A stretch of DNA of 64,000 nucleotides, from NCBI GenBank assembly GCA_944387065.1, contig CALXDM010000002.1, positions 62,001 through 126,000 on the forward strand. Reading direction: 5' to 3'. A program made the translations under genes and the position numbers. Below are positions 1 through 8,452 of the stretch, piece after piece. Within the stretch, counting starts at the first letter, position 1; the number at the start of each line of letters is the position of its first letter. The notes under the pieces were generated by a model that worked only from the letters and a program-made list of their open reading frames with translations, was not told the DNA's origin and did no database searches. The stretch is from an uncultured Oscillospiraceae bacterium (GTDB lineage Bacteria; Bacillota; Clostridia; Oscillospirales; Oscillospiraceae).

Positions 1-734
1 CCGCCGGCCATCATCTGATACAGGGGCTGCTGGCCCAGCAGGGCGGAGAGCACGCCCACGGTGGCAATGAAAGCCACGGGGGTGTGCCAGGTGATGACTC
101 TGCGGGCAATGAGGTACAGCCCGCCCACCAGCAGGGCCAGACAGCTGGTCTCACCCAGGCTGCCGCCCCGTGCGCCCAGGAACATCTCTCCCAGGCTGGG
201 CAGCCAGTCGCTGCCCTGCTTGAGCAGGGCCAGGGGGGTGGCGTAGCTCATGGCGTCCACGGTACTGGAGCTGACCGCCTCCACCGCCTGGGCCAGGTTG
301 GGCTCCACCCAGGTGGTCATGGTGCCGGAGAAGGCCACCAGCATGATGACCCGGGCGGTGATGGCGGGGTTGGCAAAGTTAAAGCCGATGCCGCCAAACA
401 TCTGCTTGACCATCACGATGGCCACAAAAGAGCCAAAGGCCGCCTGCCACAGGGGGATGCCCACGGGCAAGTTGAGGGCCAGCAGCAGCCCGGTGACAGC
501 GGCGGACAGGTCGGACACGGTGACCGGCCGCTTGCAGATCTTCTCAAAGGCCCACTCGCACACCACGGCCACCGCCACGCATAGGGCCTCCACCAACAGG
601 GCCCTGGGTCCGAAGAACACCACGGAGGCCGCCACCGCCGGCAGCATTGCCAGCAGCACGTCCCGCATGATGGTCTGAGTGGTCACCCCGTCATGGAGGT
701 GAGGGGAGACCGATACGGTTAGATTCTTAGCCAT
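1..734 (-). CDS. rnfD: RnfD, electron transport complex subunit D (3' part cut by window edge)
   Basis: Membrane subunit of the Rnf ferredoxin:NAD+ oxidoreductase, which couples electron transfer to Na+/H+ export. The minus-strand frame begins MAKNLTVSVSPH and continues open to base 1 with several hydrophobic segments (e.g. VAIVMVKQMFGGIGFNFANP), typical of RnfD/NqrB. A D-x-x-S-x-A-T sequence (DAMSYAT, about bases 241-265) fits the site where ApbE attaches FMN to Thr; the usual Gly is Tyr here. The ATG at 734 overlaps the rnfC stop by 8 bases, so the two are translationally coupled. rnfG/E/A/B would lie beyond the left edge. Family assignment is firm. Confidence 0.93.
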   Translation of the reverse strand, partial: MAKNLTVSVSPHLHDGVTTQTIMRDVLLAMLPAVAASVVFFGPRALLVEALCVAVAVVCEWAFEKICKRPVTVSDLSAAVTGLLLALNLPVGIPLWQAAFGSFVAIVMVKQMFGGIGFNFANPAITARVIMLVAFSGTMTTWVEPNLAQAVEAVSSSTVDAMSYATPLALLKQGSDWLPSLGEMFLGARGGSLGETSCLALLVGGLYLIARRVITWHTPVAFIATVGVLSALLGQQPLYQMMAG

Positions 735-2076
735 TCACCCTGACCTCCTCTCCCTTTTTCGCCTTGGCTTTCTCCTCCTGAGCCCGCAGCTCGGCATTGT
801 ACTGGTTGAGCATGGCCTTGGACAGCTTATGAACCTGCACCAGCGGCCGCTTGGCCGGGCAGACGTAGGAGCAGCAGCCGCACTCCATGCACAGGTTGAC
901 CTTCAAGGCCTTGAGCGTCTCGGGCTCATTGTTGCGGTAGGCCGTCTCGAAGGAGGCGGGCTGCAGCTTCAGGGGGCAGGAGGCCGCGCAGCGGCCGCAC
1001 CGGATGCAGGGGGTGGTGGCGGGGGCGGCTGCCTCCCGCTCGGCAAAGGCCAGCACTGCGTTGGTGTTCTTCATCACCGGGGCGTCCAGGCTGGGCACGG
1101 AGATGCCCATCATGGGTCCGCCGTACATCACCTTCCGGGGTTCCGCCTTCAGCCCGCAGAAGTCCAGCACATCCTTCATGCTGGTCCCCACCGGGACAAT
1201 GACGTTCTGTGGCTTTTCCACGGCCGAGCCGTCCACCGTGACCACCTTTTCCACCAGGGGCATTCCGGTGTTGATGTACTTGGCGATGATCGCCAGGGTG
1301 GTGCAGTTGAGCACCAGCACCCCCACGTCGATGGGCAGCTTGCCCTCGGGCACCACCTTGCCGGTGGTGTGGAAGATGACCACCTTCTCCCCGCCCTGGG
1401 GGTAGATGGCGGGCAAGGCCGCCACCTCAAAGCCGGGCACATCCTTGCCCGCCTGGCGCATCCGCTGGATACACTGGGGCTTGTTGTCCTCGATGGCCAT
1501 GATCACCCGCTGGGCAGCATAGTACTTCTGGAGCAGAGCCGCCCCCTGGGCAATGCTCTCGGCGTCGTCCAGCATGGTGCGGGTGTCGGAGGTGATGTAA
1601 GGCTCGCACTCCGCGCCATTGATGATGATTTCCTGCACCTGCTCGGGCTTGACCTTCAGCTTGATGGACGTGGGGAAGCCCGCGCCGCCCAATCCAACGG
1701 AGCCGCTGGCCCGCACCGCCTCCACAAAGCTGTCCAGGTCGCTCACCTGGGGCGGGGCCAGGTCCTCACACACCCGCTGCTCCCCGTCCGTCTCGATGAC
1801 AATGGCAGTGTCATACCGGCCGTTGGAGCTCAGCACCTGGTCCAGCTTCTTCACCTTGCCCGACACCCCGGAGTGGATGGGGGCGGACACCGGCCCGCCG
1901 GCCTGGGCGATCAACTGGCCCACCTTCACCTCATCCCCCACCTTGACCACGGGCTGGGCCGGCGCGCCGATGTTCATCGACATGGGCACCGTGATCACGG
2001 CGGGCACCGGCATACGCACTGGCGCGGCGTCCGCGGTGTTCTTCCTGTGAGGCACGTGTATGCCGTGTAGCTTCAC
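727..2076 (-). CDS. rnfC: RnfC, electron transport complex subunit C
   Basis: Peripheral Fe-S/flavin subunit that exchanges electrons with NAD(H) in the Rnf complex. About 449 aa. Visible features: N-terminal barrel-sandwich region (APIHSGVSGKV), NADH/FMN-binding Rossmann part (GLGGAGFPTSIK), SLBB-like region, and two 4Fe-4S motifs near the C-terminus, CIRCGRCAASCP and CMECGCCSYVCP. The GTG start at 2076 is chosen because GGAGG lies 8 nt upstream; a longer in-frame extension to 2175 lacks such a site and adds low-complexity residues. First gene of the operon, followed by overlapping rnfD. Confidence 0.95.
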   Translation of the reverse strand: MKLHGIHVPHRKNTADAAPVRMPVPAVITVPMSMNIGAPAQPVVKVGDEVKVGQLIAQAGGPVSAPIHSGVSGKVKKLDQVLSSNGRYDTAIVIETDGEQRVCEDLAPPQVSDLDSFVEAVRASGSVGLGGAGFPTSIKLKVKPEQVQEIIINGAECEPYITSDTRTMLDDAESIAQGAALLQKYYAAQRVIMAIEDNKPQCIQRMRQAGKDVPGFEVAALPAIYPQGGEKVVIFHTTGKVVPEGKLPIDVGVLVLNCTTLAIIAKYINTGMPLVEKVVTVDGSAVEKPQNVIVPVGTSMKDVLDFCGLKAEPRKVMYGGPMMGISVPSLDAPVMKNTNAVLAFAEREAAAPATTPCIRCGRCAASCPLKLQPASFETAYRNNEPETLKALKVNLCMECGCCSYVCPAKRPLVQVHKLSKAMLNQYNAELRAQEEKAKAKKGEEVRVNG

Positions 2077-2219
2077 ATTGCCTTCCTCCCTCTGCTCAGT
2101 TTTTGAACCGTTTGAACCCTTCGAGGAACCGCCCCGCTGCCAGCTTCCCCCGAAAAAACCGGCCGCGGGTGGCAATCCTGTCCGGAATGACGGCCCCTTT
2201 TGCGGTCGATCTTGTACAC

Positions 2220-2247
2220 ATTATACCATATTCCCAGTCAAACGCAA
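2220..2247 (-). promoter_or_regulatory. Probable sigma-A promoter of the rnf operon
   Basis: On the minus strand TTGCGT (2247-2242), 16-nt spacer, TATAAT (2225-2220). It lies about 145 nt upstream of the rnfC GTG. The -10 is perfect, the -35 weak. Confidence 0.6.
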
Positions 2248-2298
2248 CCACTATTTCGCCTATTTTTTCACAAAGTCTCCCATCCCCCAGCCTCCCAC

Positions 2299-2328
2299 TT
2301 GACCATACCGACTATTTTGTTATATGAT
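2299..2328 (+). promoter_or_regulatory. Probable promoter of the apbE cluster
   Basis: TTGACC at 2299-2304, 18-nt spacer, TATGAT at 2323-2328, in the AT-richer part of the 2077-2484 divergent intergenic region. The remaining 150 nt before apbE show no clear structured element. Confidence 0.5.
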
Positions 2329-2484
2329 GAAAAACAAGATTTTTGCCCCTTTCCCGCCAAAAATCCAGGCTTGCGGCCCCTTTGGGCTGCTCTGGACCCT
2401 GTTGGGGCATCCTGCCGGAGGGAGGATGTATGATTCTTTTCAATCTATCCCTTCTAAAATTTGAATGATTGGGGGTTCTTTTCC

Positions 2485-3492
2485 ATGAAACATCTCACCC
2501 TGGCCGCCCTGGGGCTGGCCCTGCTGCTGGCCTCCTGCGCCCCCGCCGCCCAGGAATACACCGCCACCCTGCTGGCCATGGACACCGTCATGGAACTGAC
2601 CGCCTATGGCCCGGAGGGGGAGGGCGCTCTGGAGGAGGCCCAGGCCCTGATCCAGGAGCTGGAGGGGCTGATGAGCGCCACCGACCCGGACAGCGAGATC
2701 GCCGCGCTCAACCGGGGGCAGACGGTGGCGCTGTCCCCGCCGGTGCGCGAGCTGCTGGACCAGGCCCTGGAGCTTTGCGGGGCCACGGATGGCGCGCTGG
2801 ATATCACCATCTACCCGGTGGTGCGCGCTTGGGGGTTCCCCAACAAGCAGTACCAGGTTCCCGATCCGGGCGCCCTTGCGCAGCTGCTGGAGCGGGTGGA
2901 CTATGCCCAGGTGGCCCTTTCCGGAGACACGCTCACCCTGCCCGAAGGGGTGGAACTGGATCTGGGGGCGGTGGCCAAGGGCTATGCCGGCGACCGGATG
3001 ATGGAGCTGTTCCGCCAGTCTGGCGTCACCTGCGCCTATGTCAACCTGGGCGGCAATGTGCAAGCCCTGGGGGCCAGCCCCGACGGGGACCCCTGGCGCA
3101 TCGGCATCCAGGATCCAGAGGGAACCAGCTACCTGGCTGTGGTGGAGGTCACCGACCGGGCGGTGGTCACCTCGGGGATGTACCAGCGCTACTTTGAACA
3201 GGACGGGGTGCGCTATGGCCACATCTTGGACCCGGACACCGGCTACCCCGCCGACAGCGCCCTGAGCTCGGTCACCATCGTCTCCCCGTCGGGCACCCTG
3301 GCCGACGGGCTGTCCACCGCCCTGTTCGTCTTGGGCCGGGAGGGCGCCGAGGCCCTGTGGCGGGCCCGGGACGACTTCGACTTCGTTCTGGTGGGCCAGG
3401 ACGGCACGGTGACCATCTCGGAGGGAATTGAGGATGGCTTCGCCCTCCAGGGGGCCGGGGAGGACTACAACTTGGAGGTGGTGCGGCGGTGA
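2485..3492 (+). CDS. apbE: FAD:protein FMN transferase (ApbE lipoprotein)
   Basis: Transfers FMN from FAD to Thr of target proteins such as RnfG and RnfD, on the outer face of the membrane. About 335 aa, the usual ApbE length. Signal peptide with lipobox (LLLASC) at residues 13-19. ApbE motifs: AMDTVMEL near the N-terminus, LDLGAVAKGYAGDRM, VNLGGNVQALG, and T(S)G..Y ending in GHILDPDTGYPA. The ATG at 2485 is preferred over an upstream TTG at 2461 because it begins directly at the signal peptide behind a GGGGG purine tract. Its position next to rnf fits Rnf flavinylation. It overlaps the next gene by 4 bases. Confidence 0.95.
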   Translation: MKHLTLAALGLALLLASCAPAAQEYTATLLAMDTVMELTAYGPEGEGALEEAQALIQELEGLMSATDPDSEIAALNRGQTVALSPPVRELLDQALELCGATDGALDITIYPVVRAWGFPNKQYQVPDPGALAQLLERVDYAQVALSGDTLTLPEGVELDLGAVAKGYAGDRMMELFRQSGVTCAYVNLGGNVQALGASPDGDPWRIGIQDPEGTSYLAVVEVTDRAVVTSGMYQRYFEQDGVRYGHILDPDTGYPADSALSSVTIVSPSGTLADGLSTALFVLGREGAEALWRARDDFDFVLVGQDGTVTISEGIEDGFALQGAGEDYNLEVVRR

Positions 3493-3869
3493 AGCACACA
3501 AAGGTCTGGATCCTGGTGACGGTTTTGCTGCTGGCCGTCTGCCTGGCCGGATGGCTGCTGGTGCTGGGGGGCAGGGCCGGCTCGGCCACCGCCCAGATCT
3601 ATCAGGGCGGCCAGCTGGTGCGCACCATCGACCTATCCCAGGTGGAGCAGCCCTACTCCTTCTCGGTGGACGGCCCCGCAGGGGGGAACACCATCCAGGT
3701 GGAACAGGGCCGGATCCGGGTGTCCCACGCGGGCTGCCCCGATCAGGTGTGCGTCCAGCAGGGTTGGATCGCCAACGGGGTGGTGCCCATCGTGTGCCTG
3801 CCCAACGAGCTGGTCATCCAGGTGGGGGGCGATGAGGCAGAGGGCGGATTGGACGGGGTGAGCGGATGA
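3489..3869 (+). CDS. NusG domain II-containing membrane-anchored protein
   Basis: 126 aa with one N-terminal membrane segment (VWILVTVLLLAVCLAGWLL) and an exported NusG-II-like beta domain carrying two cysteines (HAGCPDQVC) and a C-L-P-N-E-L ending typical of this family. Exact function is unknown. The family recurs beside apbE and Gx-transporter genes in Clostridia, so a role linked to Rnf or flavin assembly is inferred. GTG start overlaps the apbE stop (GTGA). It is not the transcription factor NusG: it lacks the NGN domain. Confidence 0.85.
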   Translation: MKHTKVWILVTVLLLAVCLAGWLLVLGGRAGSATAQIYQGGQLVRTIDLSQVEQPYSFSVDGPAGGNTIQVEQGRIRVSHAGCPDQVCVQQGWIANGVVPIVCLPNELVIQVGGDEAEGGLDGVSG

Positions 3870-4387
3870 AAAGCTTTTCCACGCGCCGGCTGACCTATCT
3901 GGCGGTGCTCACCGCCGTGGCCCTGACCATCTTCGTCATCGAGGCCCAGCTCCCTCCCCTGGCCCCCATCCCAGGCATCAAGCTGGGGCTTGCCAACGTG
4001 GTGACGGTATACGCCGTGTTTGCCCTGGGCCCCGGCCAGGCGGGGCTGGTTCTGCTGGCCCGGATCCTGCTGGGCAGCCTGTTTGCCGGCGGCATGACCC
4101 TCTTCTACTCCCTGGCCGGCGGGCTGTGCTGCTACCTGGTCACCCTGGCTACCTGGCGTCTGCTGGGTCCCAGGCTGGTCTGGGCCTGCTCCATGCTGGG
4201 GGCCATGGCTCACAACGTCGGGCAGATCGCCGTGGCGGTGGCCATCACCCGCACCCCCGCCGTGGCCGCCTATCTCCCCATCCTGCTGGTCTCCGGCATC
4301 GTCACCGGCGTGTTCACCGGCCTGTGCGCCCAGTTCCTGCTCTCCCGGCTGCCCAGGCCCGGCCCGCCGGGGCGCGGGGGATCCTAA
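3866..4387 (+). CDS. Gx transporter family protein (HepS-I-like membrane protein)
   Basis: 173 aa, about five hydrophobic segments, with PGIKLGLANVVTVYA and LLARILLGSLFAGG motifs typical of the family also annotated as heptaprenyl diphosphate synthase component I. It resembles small-molecule S-components, and the substrate is unknown. Overlaps the preceding stop by 4 bases, making a three-gene unit apbE-NusGII-Gx. An ATGA overlap and the shared terminator at 4397 mark the end of the operon. Confidence 0.82.
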   Translation: MKSFSTRRLTYLAVLTAVALTIFVIEAQLPPLAPIPGIKLGLANVVTVYAVFALGPGQAGLVLLARILLGSLFAGGMTLFYSLAGGLCCYLVTLATWRLLGPRLVWACSMLGAMAHNVGQIAVAVAITRTPAVAAYLPILLVSGIVTGVFTGLCAQFLLSRLPRPGPPGRGGS

Positions 4388-4396
4388 ATAATTTCA

Positions 4397-4427
4397 GGGC
4401 CCGGAGGCAGACGCCTCCGGGCCCTTT
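4397..4427. terminator. Intrinsic terminator between Gx transporter and ZIP gene
   Basis: Perfect 12-bp stem 4397-4408 / 4413-4424 with a 4-nt loop followed by TTT. It sits between convergent genes and can serve the plus-strand operon. The stem sequence is identical to that of the hairpin at 24361-24388. Confidence 0.8.
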
Positions 4428-4457
4428 GCTCGCCCTGCGGGGGGATCCATAACCCAA

Positions 4458-5252
4458 TCACTCAAACAGCAGCAGGCTGACCGCCATGACCACCATCCCG
4501 GAGATCAGCCCGTAGATGGACAGGTGATGATGCCCGTACTCCCGGGCGGCGGGCAGCAGTTCGTCAAAGGAAATAAACACCATGATCCCGGCCACCATTC
4601 CAAAGACCGCGCCAAAGACCGCCCCGTTCAGGAACGGGGCCAGCAGCAGCCAGCCCGCCAGCGCCCCCACCGGCTCGGACAGGCCGGACAGCAGGCACAG
4701 CCCCAACGCCCGCTGGCGGGACCGGGTGGCCTGGTAGAGGGGGACGGCCACCGCGATGCCCTCCGGGATATTGTGCATGGCGATGGCCGCCACGATTGGG
4801 ACGGCCACATTGGGCTCCTGCATGGCGGAAAAGAAGGTGGCCATTCCCTCCGGGAAGTTGTGCACCCCGATGGCCAGAGCCGTCAGCATCCCCATACGGG
4901 CCAGATTGCCCTGGCCGGCCTGCCCCGCCCCCTCCAGAGCCTTGGGCTCGTGGGGGTTCTCCTCAGAGGGAATCAGCCAGTCGATCAGGGCGATGAGCAG
5001 CATCCCGCCGAAAAAACAGCCCGCCGTGGCCCACGCCCCCGGCTTGGCCCCCAGATGGGCCCCCAGGGCGGCTTGGGCGGTGTCCAGCAGCTCCACCATG
5101 GACACGTAGATCATCACCCCGGCGGAGAACCCCAGGCTCACCGACAGGAAGGTTCGGTTGGTGTGCCCCGCGATCAGGGCGATCCCCCCGCCGATACCGG
5201 TGCTCAGCCCCGCCAAGAGGGTCAGGGCAAGGGGGAGAAGGAGATTGGACAT
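4458..5252 (-). CDS. zupT: ZIP family divalent metal transporter
   Basis: Inner-membrane importer of Zn2+ or other divalent cations. About 264 aa, eight predicted membrane segments, with the two metal-site motifs of bacterial ZIPs: HNFPEGMATF (TM4) and HNIPEGIAVAV (TM5). The start at 5252 (MSNLLLPLALTL) has AGGAGG about 8 nt upstream; a longer frame to 5342 begins in the TspO promoter region and was not used. Divergent from TspO. No metal-box operator is obvious in the 89-bp gap. Confidence 0.92.
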   Translation of the reverse strand: MSNLLLPLALTLLAGLSTGIGGGIALIAGHTNRTFLSVSLGFSAGVMIYVSMVELLDTAQAALGAHLGAKPGAWATAGCFFGGMLLIALIDWLIPSEENPHEPKALEGAGQAGQGNLARMGMLTALAIGVHNFPEGMATFFSAMQEPNVAVPIVAAIAMHNIPEGIAVAVPLYQATRSRQRALGLCLLSGLSEPVGALAGWLLLAPFLNGAVFGAVFGMVAGIMVFISFDELLPAAREYGHHHLSIYGLISGMVVMAVSLLLFE

Positions 5253-5341
5253 CCCAGCCCTCCTAACCGTTTGGACTTTGCCCCGCCCGTCTGACGCATA
5301 GCCGGGGACGGGGCGCATATACTGTATCCAGGTGATTGTCA

Positions 5342-5815
5342 ATGCGAAACCATCGCTGGAAAACGTATCTGTTCTGGATCCTGCTGTCTGAGATGGTGGG
5401 AGCGCTGTCCGGCTGGCTGACCCGGGAGAGCACCCAGCTGTATATCCGGGAGATCCGGCAGCCCCCCTTGTCGCCCCCTCCCCTTGTCTTTCCCATTGTC
5501 TGGGCCATTCTATTCGCCCTGATGGGGATCGGTGCGGCCCGGGTGGCCCTCACCTCCGACAGCCTAGCCCGCTCCCGGGGCCTGGGGCTGTTTCTGGTGC
5601 AGCTGGGCTTCAACTTCTTCTGGAGCATCCTGTTCTTCAACGCCCGGCAGTTCGGCTTTGCCCTAATCTGGCTGGCGGTACTGTGGGCGCTGATCCTGGG
5701 GATGATCCTCACCTTCCGAAAGGTAGACCGGCCGGCGGCCTGGCTCCAGCTGCCCTATCTGCTGTGGGTCACCTTCGCCCTCTACCTGAACTTTGGGGTG
5801 TGGCGCTTGAACTGA
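5342..5815 (+). CDS. tspO: TspO/MBR family protein
   Basis: Five-helix membrane protein (157 aa) of the tryptophan-rich sensory protein/peripheral benzodiazepine receptor family, which binds tetrapyrroles. Seen: PPLSPPPLVFPIVWAILF (the P-P-x-W-x-F-P-x-V-W-like signature), GIGAARV, FFWSILFF, and a Trp-rich C-terminus. ATG at 5342 is preferred over TTG at 5336. Role in this organism is unknown. Confidence 0.92.
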   Translation: MRNHRWKTYLFWILLSEMVGALSGWLTRESTQLYIREIRQPPLSPPPLVFPIVWAILFALMGIGAARVALTSDSLARSRGLGLFLVQLGFNFFWSILFFNARQFGFALIWLAVLWALILGMILTFRKVDRPAAWLQLPYLLWVTFALYLNFGVWRLN

Positions 5816-5818
5816 TGG

Positions 5819-5859
5819 AAAGGCCCCCGTCCGGCACAGCCCGCCGGGCGGGGGCCTTT
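5819..5859. terminator. Bidirectional intrinsic terminator
   Basis: Arms AAAGGCCCCCG and CGGGGGCCTTT flanking a GC-rich loop, between convergent tspO and the thioesterase gene. T-runs occur on both strands. Confidence 0.75.
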
Positions 5860-5864
5860 CACGC

Positions 5865-6617
5865 CTATGTCTGCCCTGGCGGCAGGGGGGCCAAGGTGAC
5901 GGCGCAGTCAAAGCGCTCCACCCTGTCCTCCCCCATCCCCCGGGCGTACAGGCCGTCCCCCTGGGCGGCGGTGTCCACCCACAGGGTCTCCCCCGCCCGG
6001 CACTCGCTGAGGTAGCCAATCTGGAACGAACGCACGAACTTGCCCTGGCACAGCCGCTCCAGGTGGAGCGCGTCGCAGGCGAAGTCGGCGTAGTGGATGT
6101 TGTTCACATGGCCGTTGATGTCGGTGTCCGAGTAGCCCATGTCCCGGCGGTGGCGGCCCTCAAAGGCCGGGGGCATGGCCAGCCGGCGCAGCCGGATGTT
6201 CTTGCAGGCCTCTCCCCCGTCGGTGCCGGCAAACTCCCCCACGTCCCGCATCCGGTACAGCCTGTGGCTATCCGCCTCTACCAGCACCCATAGGGCCACC
6301 CCCTGGCCGATGCGCGCCCCGTCCCGGAACAGGTCGAAGTCCCGGTAGCTGGACGCGCCCGACGCCCCCCGGTGCCAGGTGCGGATGACCACCCGGTCGT
6401 TCCAGCGCAGGGGGACCTCCAGCTCCACCCAGTTGCGGGTCACCATCCACATACAGCCATATTTTTCATACACCTCTGGGCCGGACAGCCCCAGCTCCAA
6501 AGCCGCCTGAGTGGCCGACTCCTGAAGCATCCCCAGCACCGCCGAGGGGCGGCATTGGTTGAACAGGTCCACATCCCGGGAGTCCACCCGGAACTGCATC
6601 TCATGGCACACGCTCAT
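5865..6617 (-). CDS. Acyl-ACP thioesterase family protein
   Basis: About 250 aa with two hot-dog halves. N-half: VDLFNQCRPSAVLGMLQESATQAA and W-V-E-L-EVPLRWND. C-half: MGYSDTDINGHVNNIHYADF, the duplicated thioesterase motif. Matches the bacterial acyl-ACP thioesterases (FatA-like), which release fatty acids from ACP. The ATG at 6617 overlaps the upstream gene stop (ATGA). Longer in-frame extension to 6794 is rejected because it runs antisense-like through that gene. Confidence 0.88.
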   Translation of the reverse strand: MSVCHEMQFRVDSRDVDLFNQCRPSAVLGMLQESATQAALELGLSGPEVYEKYGCMWMVTRNWVELEVPLRWNDRVVIRTWHRGASGASSYRDFDLFRDGARIGQGVALWVLVEADSHRLYRMRDVGEFAGTDGGEACKNIRLRRLAMPPAFEGRHRRDMGYSDTDINGHVNNIHYADFACDALHLERLCQGKFVRSFQIGYLSECRAGETLWVDTAAQGDGLYARGMGEDRVERFDCAVTLAPLPPGQT

Positions 6618-7243
6618 GGCGTCTCCGTCCCCTCCCTTCCACCCGGGATGGTCAGCGATCCCTGGGCGCACAGCCGGTCCAGATCGTCCGGTGTGGCCGC
6701 CCCCAGGCGCAGGGTCGCCCCGCACCGGGCGCACACCAGCTCCACGGCGGCATAGCTCACCTTCAGGCCATACTGGTCGCAGCCGCAGCCGCACCGGACC
6801 GCCCCCCGGCCGGCCAGCTCCTTCAGCTCGGAGAGCACCTCGCCCATGACCACCTCATTGAGAAAGGCGCCCCGAGTCTGCATGGCGTCGTCCAGGCGGA
6901 GCTTGTCCACGGCGGCCTCCAGCTCCTGCATGGCGTGGAACACCGCCCCCTCCTCCCCAATGTAGCAGCAGTCCAGCCCCGAGGCCGAGCAGGACAGGGC
7001 CAGCAGCCGCTGGCCCAGCAGGGCCTGGTTGGAGCAGGCCGTCCGGTGGTCCCGGGCGCACAGCAAGCAGGGCGCGGTGATTTCACACCGGTCCCCCCGC
7101 TGGGCGATGGTCAGCTCCGACTTGCCGCAGGGGCAGGGCAGGGCGCTGTCCGCCGCCGCCAGCTGAAAGGCGGTGCGCCGGGCGATCACTGCCTTGCCGC
7201 ACTCCGGGCAGATGTATCCGATGGTCCGTTCTGGCTCTCCCAT
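6614..7243 (-). CDS. Cysteine-rich zinc-ribbon protein of unknown function
   Basis: 209 aa. Three Cys clusters: CPECGKA near residue 12, CPCGKS near 37, and CGCGCDQ/CARCG near 150-175, with a helical middle (FHAMQELEAAVDKLRL). The Cys pairs suggest two or three zinc ribbons (CpXC-like). I do not recognise a defined family. Translationally coupled to the thioesterase (ATGA), so the two are probably co-expressed. Confidence 0.75.
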   Translation of the reverse strand: MGEPERTIGYICPECGKAVIARRTAFQLAAADSALPCPCGKSELTIAQRGDRCEITAPCLLCARDHRTACSNQALLGQRLLALSCSASGLDCCYIGEEGAVFHAMQELEAAVDKLRLDDAMQTRGAFLNEVVMGEVLSELKELAGRGAVRCGCGCDQYGLKVSYAAVELVCARCGATLRLGAATPDDLDRLCAQGSLTIPGGREGTETP

Positions 7244-7317
7244 GGCCGGTCCTCCCCATCCCGAAAATGCCCCCGCCCGCCGCCGGGACAGCCGGGGAAT
7301 ATAGAAAAAGCTATTTT

Positions 7318-7346
7318 ATTATACCACCTGTCCACCTCTTTTTCCA
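7318..7346 (-). promoter_or_regulatory. Probable promoter of the zinc-ribbon/thioesterase operon
   Basis: Minus strand TGGAAA (7346-7341), 17-nt spacer, TATAAT (7323-7318), about 75 nt before the ATG at 7243. Confidence 0.5.
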
Positions 7347-7437
7347 CGGTCAAATTCCCGATTCCGGCCCCAGCCAGTCATAAAACGACCGCCGAGGGGA
7401 CAAGCTAAGGAAAATCCTTCGGAAAGGCGGCCATCCC

Positions 7438-8451
7438 ATGGGAAACACAAAGCTGGGCAGCCAGAGCTTTTGCCCGGACAGCCCGCCGGTCATCGTCGGC
7501 TATGGCTGCGCGGCGGGCGGCAAAGAGGCGGAAGGCCCTCTGGGCGCCCAATTCGATCACATCAGCCAGGACGACACCTTCGGGGAGTCCAGCTGGGAGA
7601 AGGCGGAGAGCCGGATGCAGGACCTGGCCCTGAAGGCGGCCCTGGGCCGGGCGGGGCTGGCAAGCGACGGGCTGGACCTGCTGCTGGCGGGGGACCTGCT
7701 CAACCAATGCATCGGCTCTTCCTTCGCCGCCCGCACCGCCGCGGTGCCCTATCTGGGCCTGTACGGGGCCTGCTCCACCATGGGGGAGAGCCTGGCCCTG
7801 GCCTCCCTGCTGCTGGGGGCAGGCTATGGGCGGCACGCCGCGGCGGTCACCTCCTCCCACTTCTGCTCGGCAGAACGGCAGTACCGCACCCCGTTGGAGT
7901 ACGGCTGCCAGCGCACCCCCACCGCCCAATGGACCGCCACCGCCGCCGGGGCCGTGGTGCTGGGCCGGGAGGGGCATGGCCCCCGGGTCACCTGCGTCAC
8001 CATCGGGATCGTGCGGGACAAGGGCATCCAGGACGCCAACAACATGGGGGCGGCCATGGCCCCCGCCGCCTACGACACCCTGCGGGCCCACTTCGCGGAC
8101 ACCGGGCGCAGCCCAGACTACTACGACCTCATCATCACCGGGGATCTGGGTTACCTGGGCCACCGGATCGTCACCGACTTCTTCGCCCGGGACGGCGTCC
8201 GGATGGATCACTACGACGACTGCGGCCTGATCCTGTTTGACCGGGAGCGTCAGGACGTGCACTGCGGAGCCTCGGGCTGCGGCTGCTCGGCCTCGGTGCT
8301 GACCTCCCACCTGCTGCCCGGGATGGAGAAGGGGCTGTGGCGGCGCATCCTCTTCTGCCCCACCGGGGCCCTGCTCTCCCCCACCTCCACCATGCAGGGG
8401 GAGTCCATCCCGGGCATCTGCCACGCCGTGGCTTTGGAAGGAGGAAGCTGA
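7438..8451 (+). CDS. spoVAD: Stage V sporulation protein AD
   Basis: Thiolase-fold protein that binds dipicolinic acid and is part of the SpoVA channel loading DPA into the forespore. 337 aa, normal length. Family motifs: DDTFGESSWEKAESRMQ, LLAGDLLNQCIGSSF, GLYGACSTMGES, VTSSHFCSAERQYR, and GCGCSASVL near the C-terminus. spoVAE follows one base after its stop. Unlike the usual arrangement, no spoVAC precedes it. Expression is expected from sigma-G in the forespore, but I could not identify a convincing sigma-G promoter. Confidence 0.96.
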   Translation: MGNTKLGSQSFCPDSPPVIVGYGCAAGGKEAEGPLGAQFDHISQDDTFGESSWEKAESRMQDLALKAALGRAGLASDGLDLLLAGDLLNQCIGSSFAARTAAVPYLGLYGACSTMGESLALASLLLGAGYGRHAAAVTSSHFCSAERQYRTPLEYGCQRTPTAQWTATAAGAVVLGREGHGPRVTCVTIGIVRDKGIQDANNMGAAMAPAAYDTLRAHFADTGRSPDYYDLIITGDLGYLGHRIVTDFFARDGVRMDHYDDCGLILFDRERQDVHCGASGCGCSASVLTSHLLPGMEKGLWRRILFCPTGALLSPTSTMQGESIPGICHAVALEGGS

Positions 8452-8452
8452 T

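Noticed and set aside
829..2070. Large plus-strand ORF opposite rnfC
   Set aside because: His/Gly/Leu-rich antisense frame typical of high-GC shadow ORFs; rnfC motifs are clear on the other strand. The same applies to similar frames opposite polA, feoB, yfhO and galK.
3489..3869. Transcription factor NusG
   Set aside because: Only a NusG-II-like domain behind a membrane anchor; no NGN domain and far too short.
7296..7323. Sigma-G promoter for spoVAD (GGAATA ... TATTATA)
   Set aside because: Spacer is 15 nt instead of 17-18 and the -10 is poor; the TATAAT on the other strand explains the AT-rich patch better.
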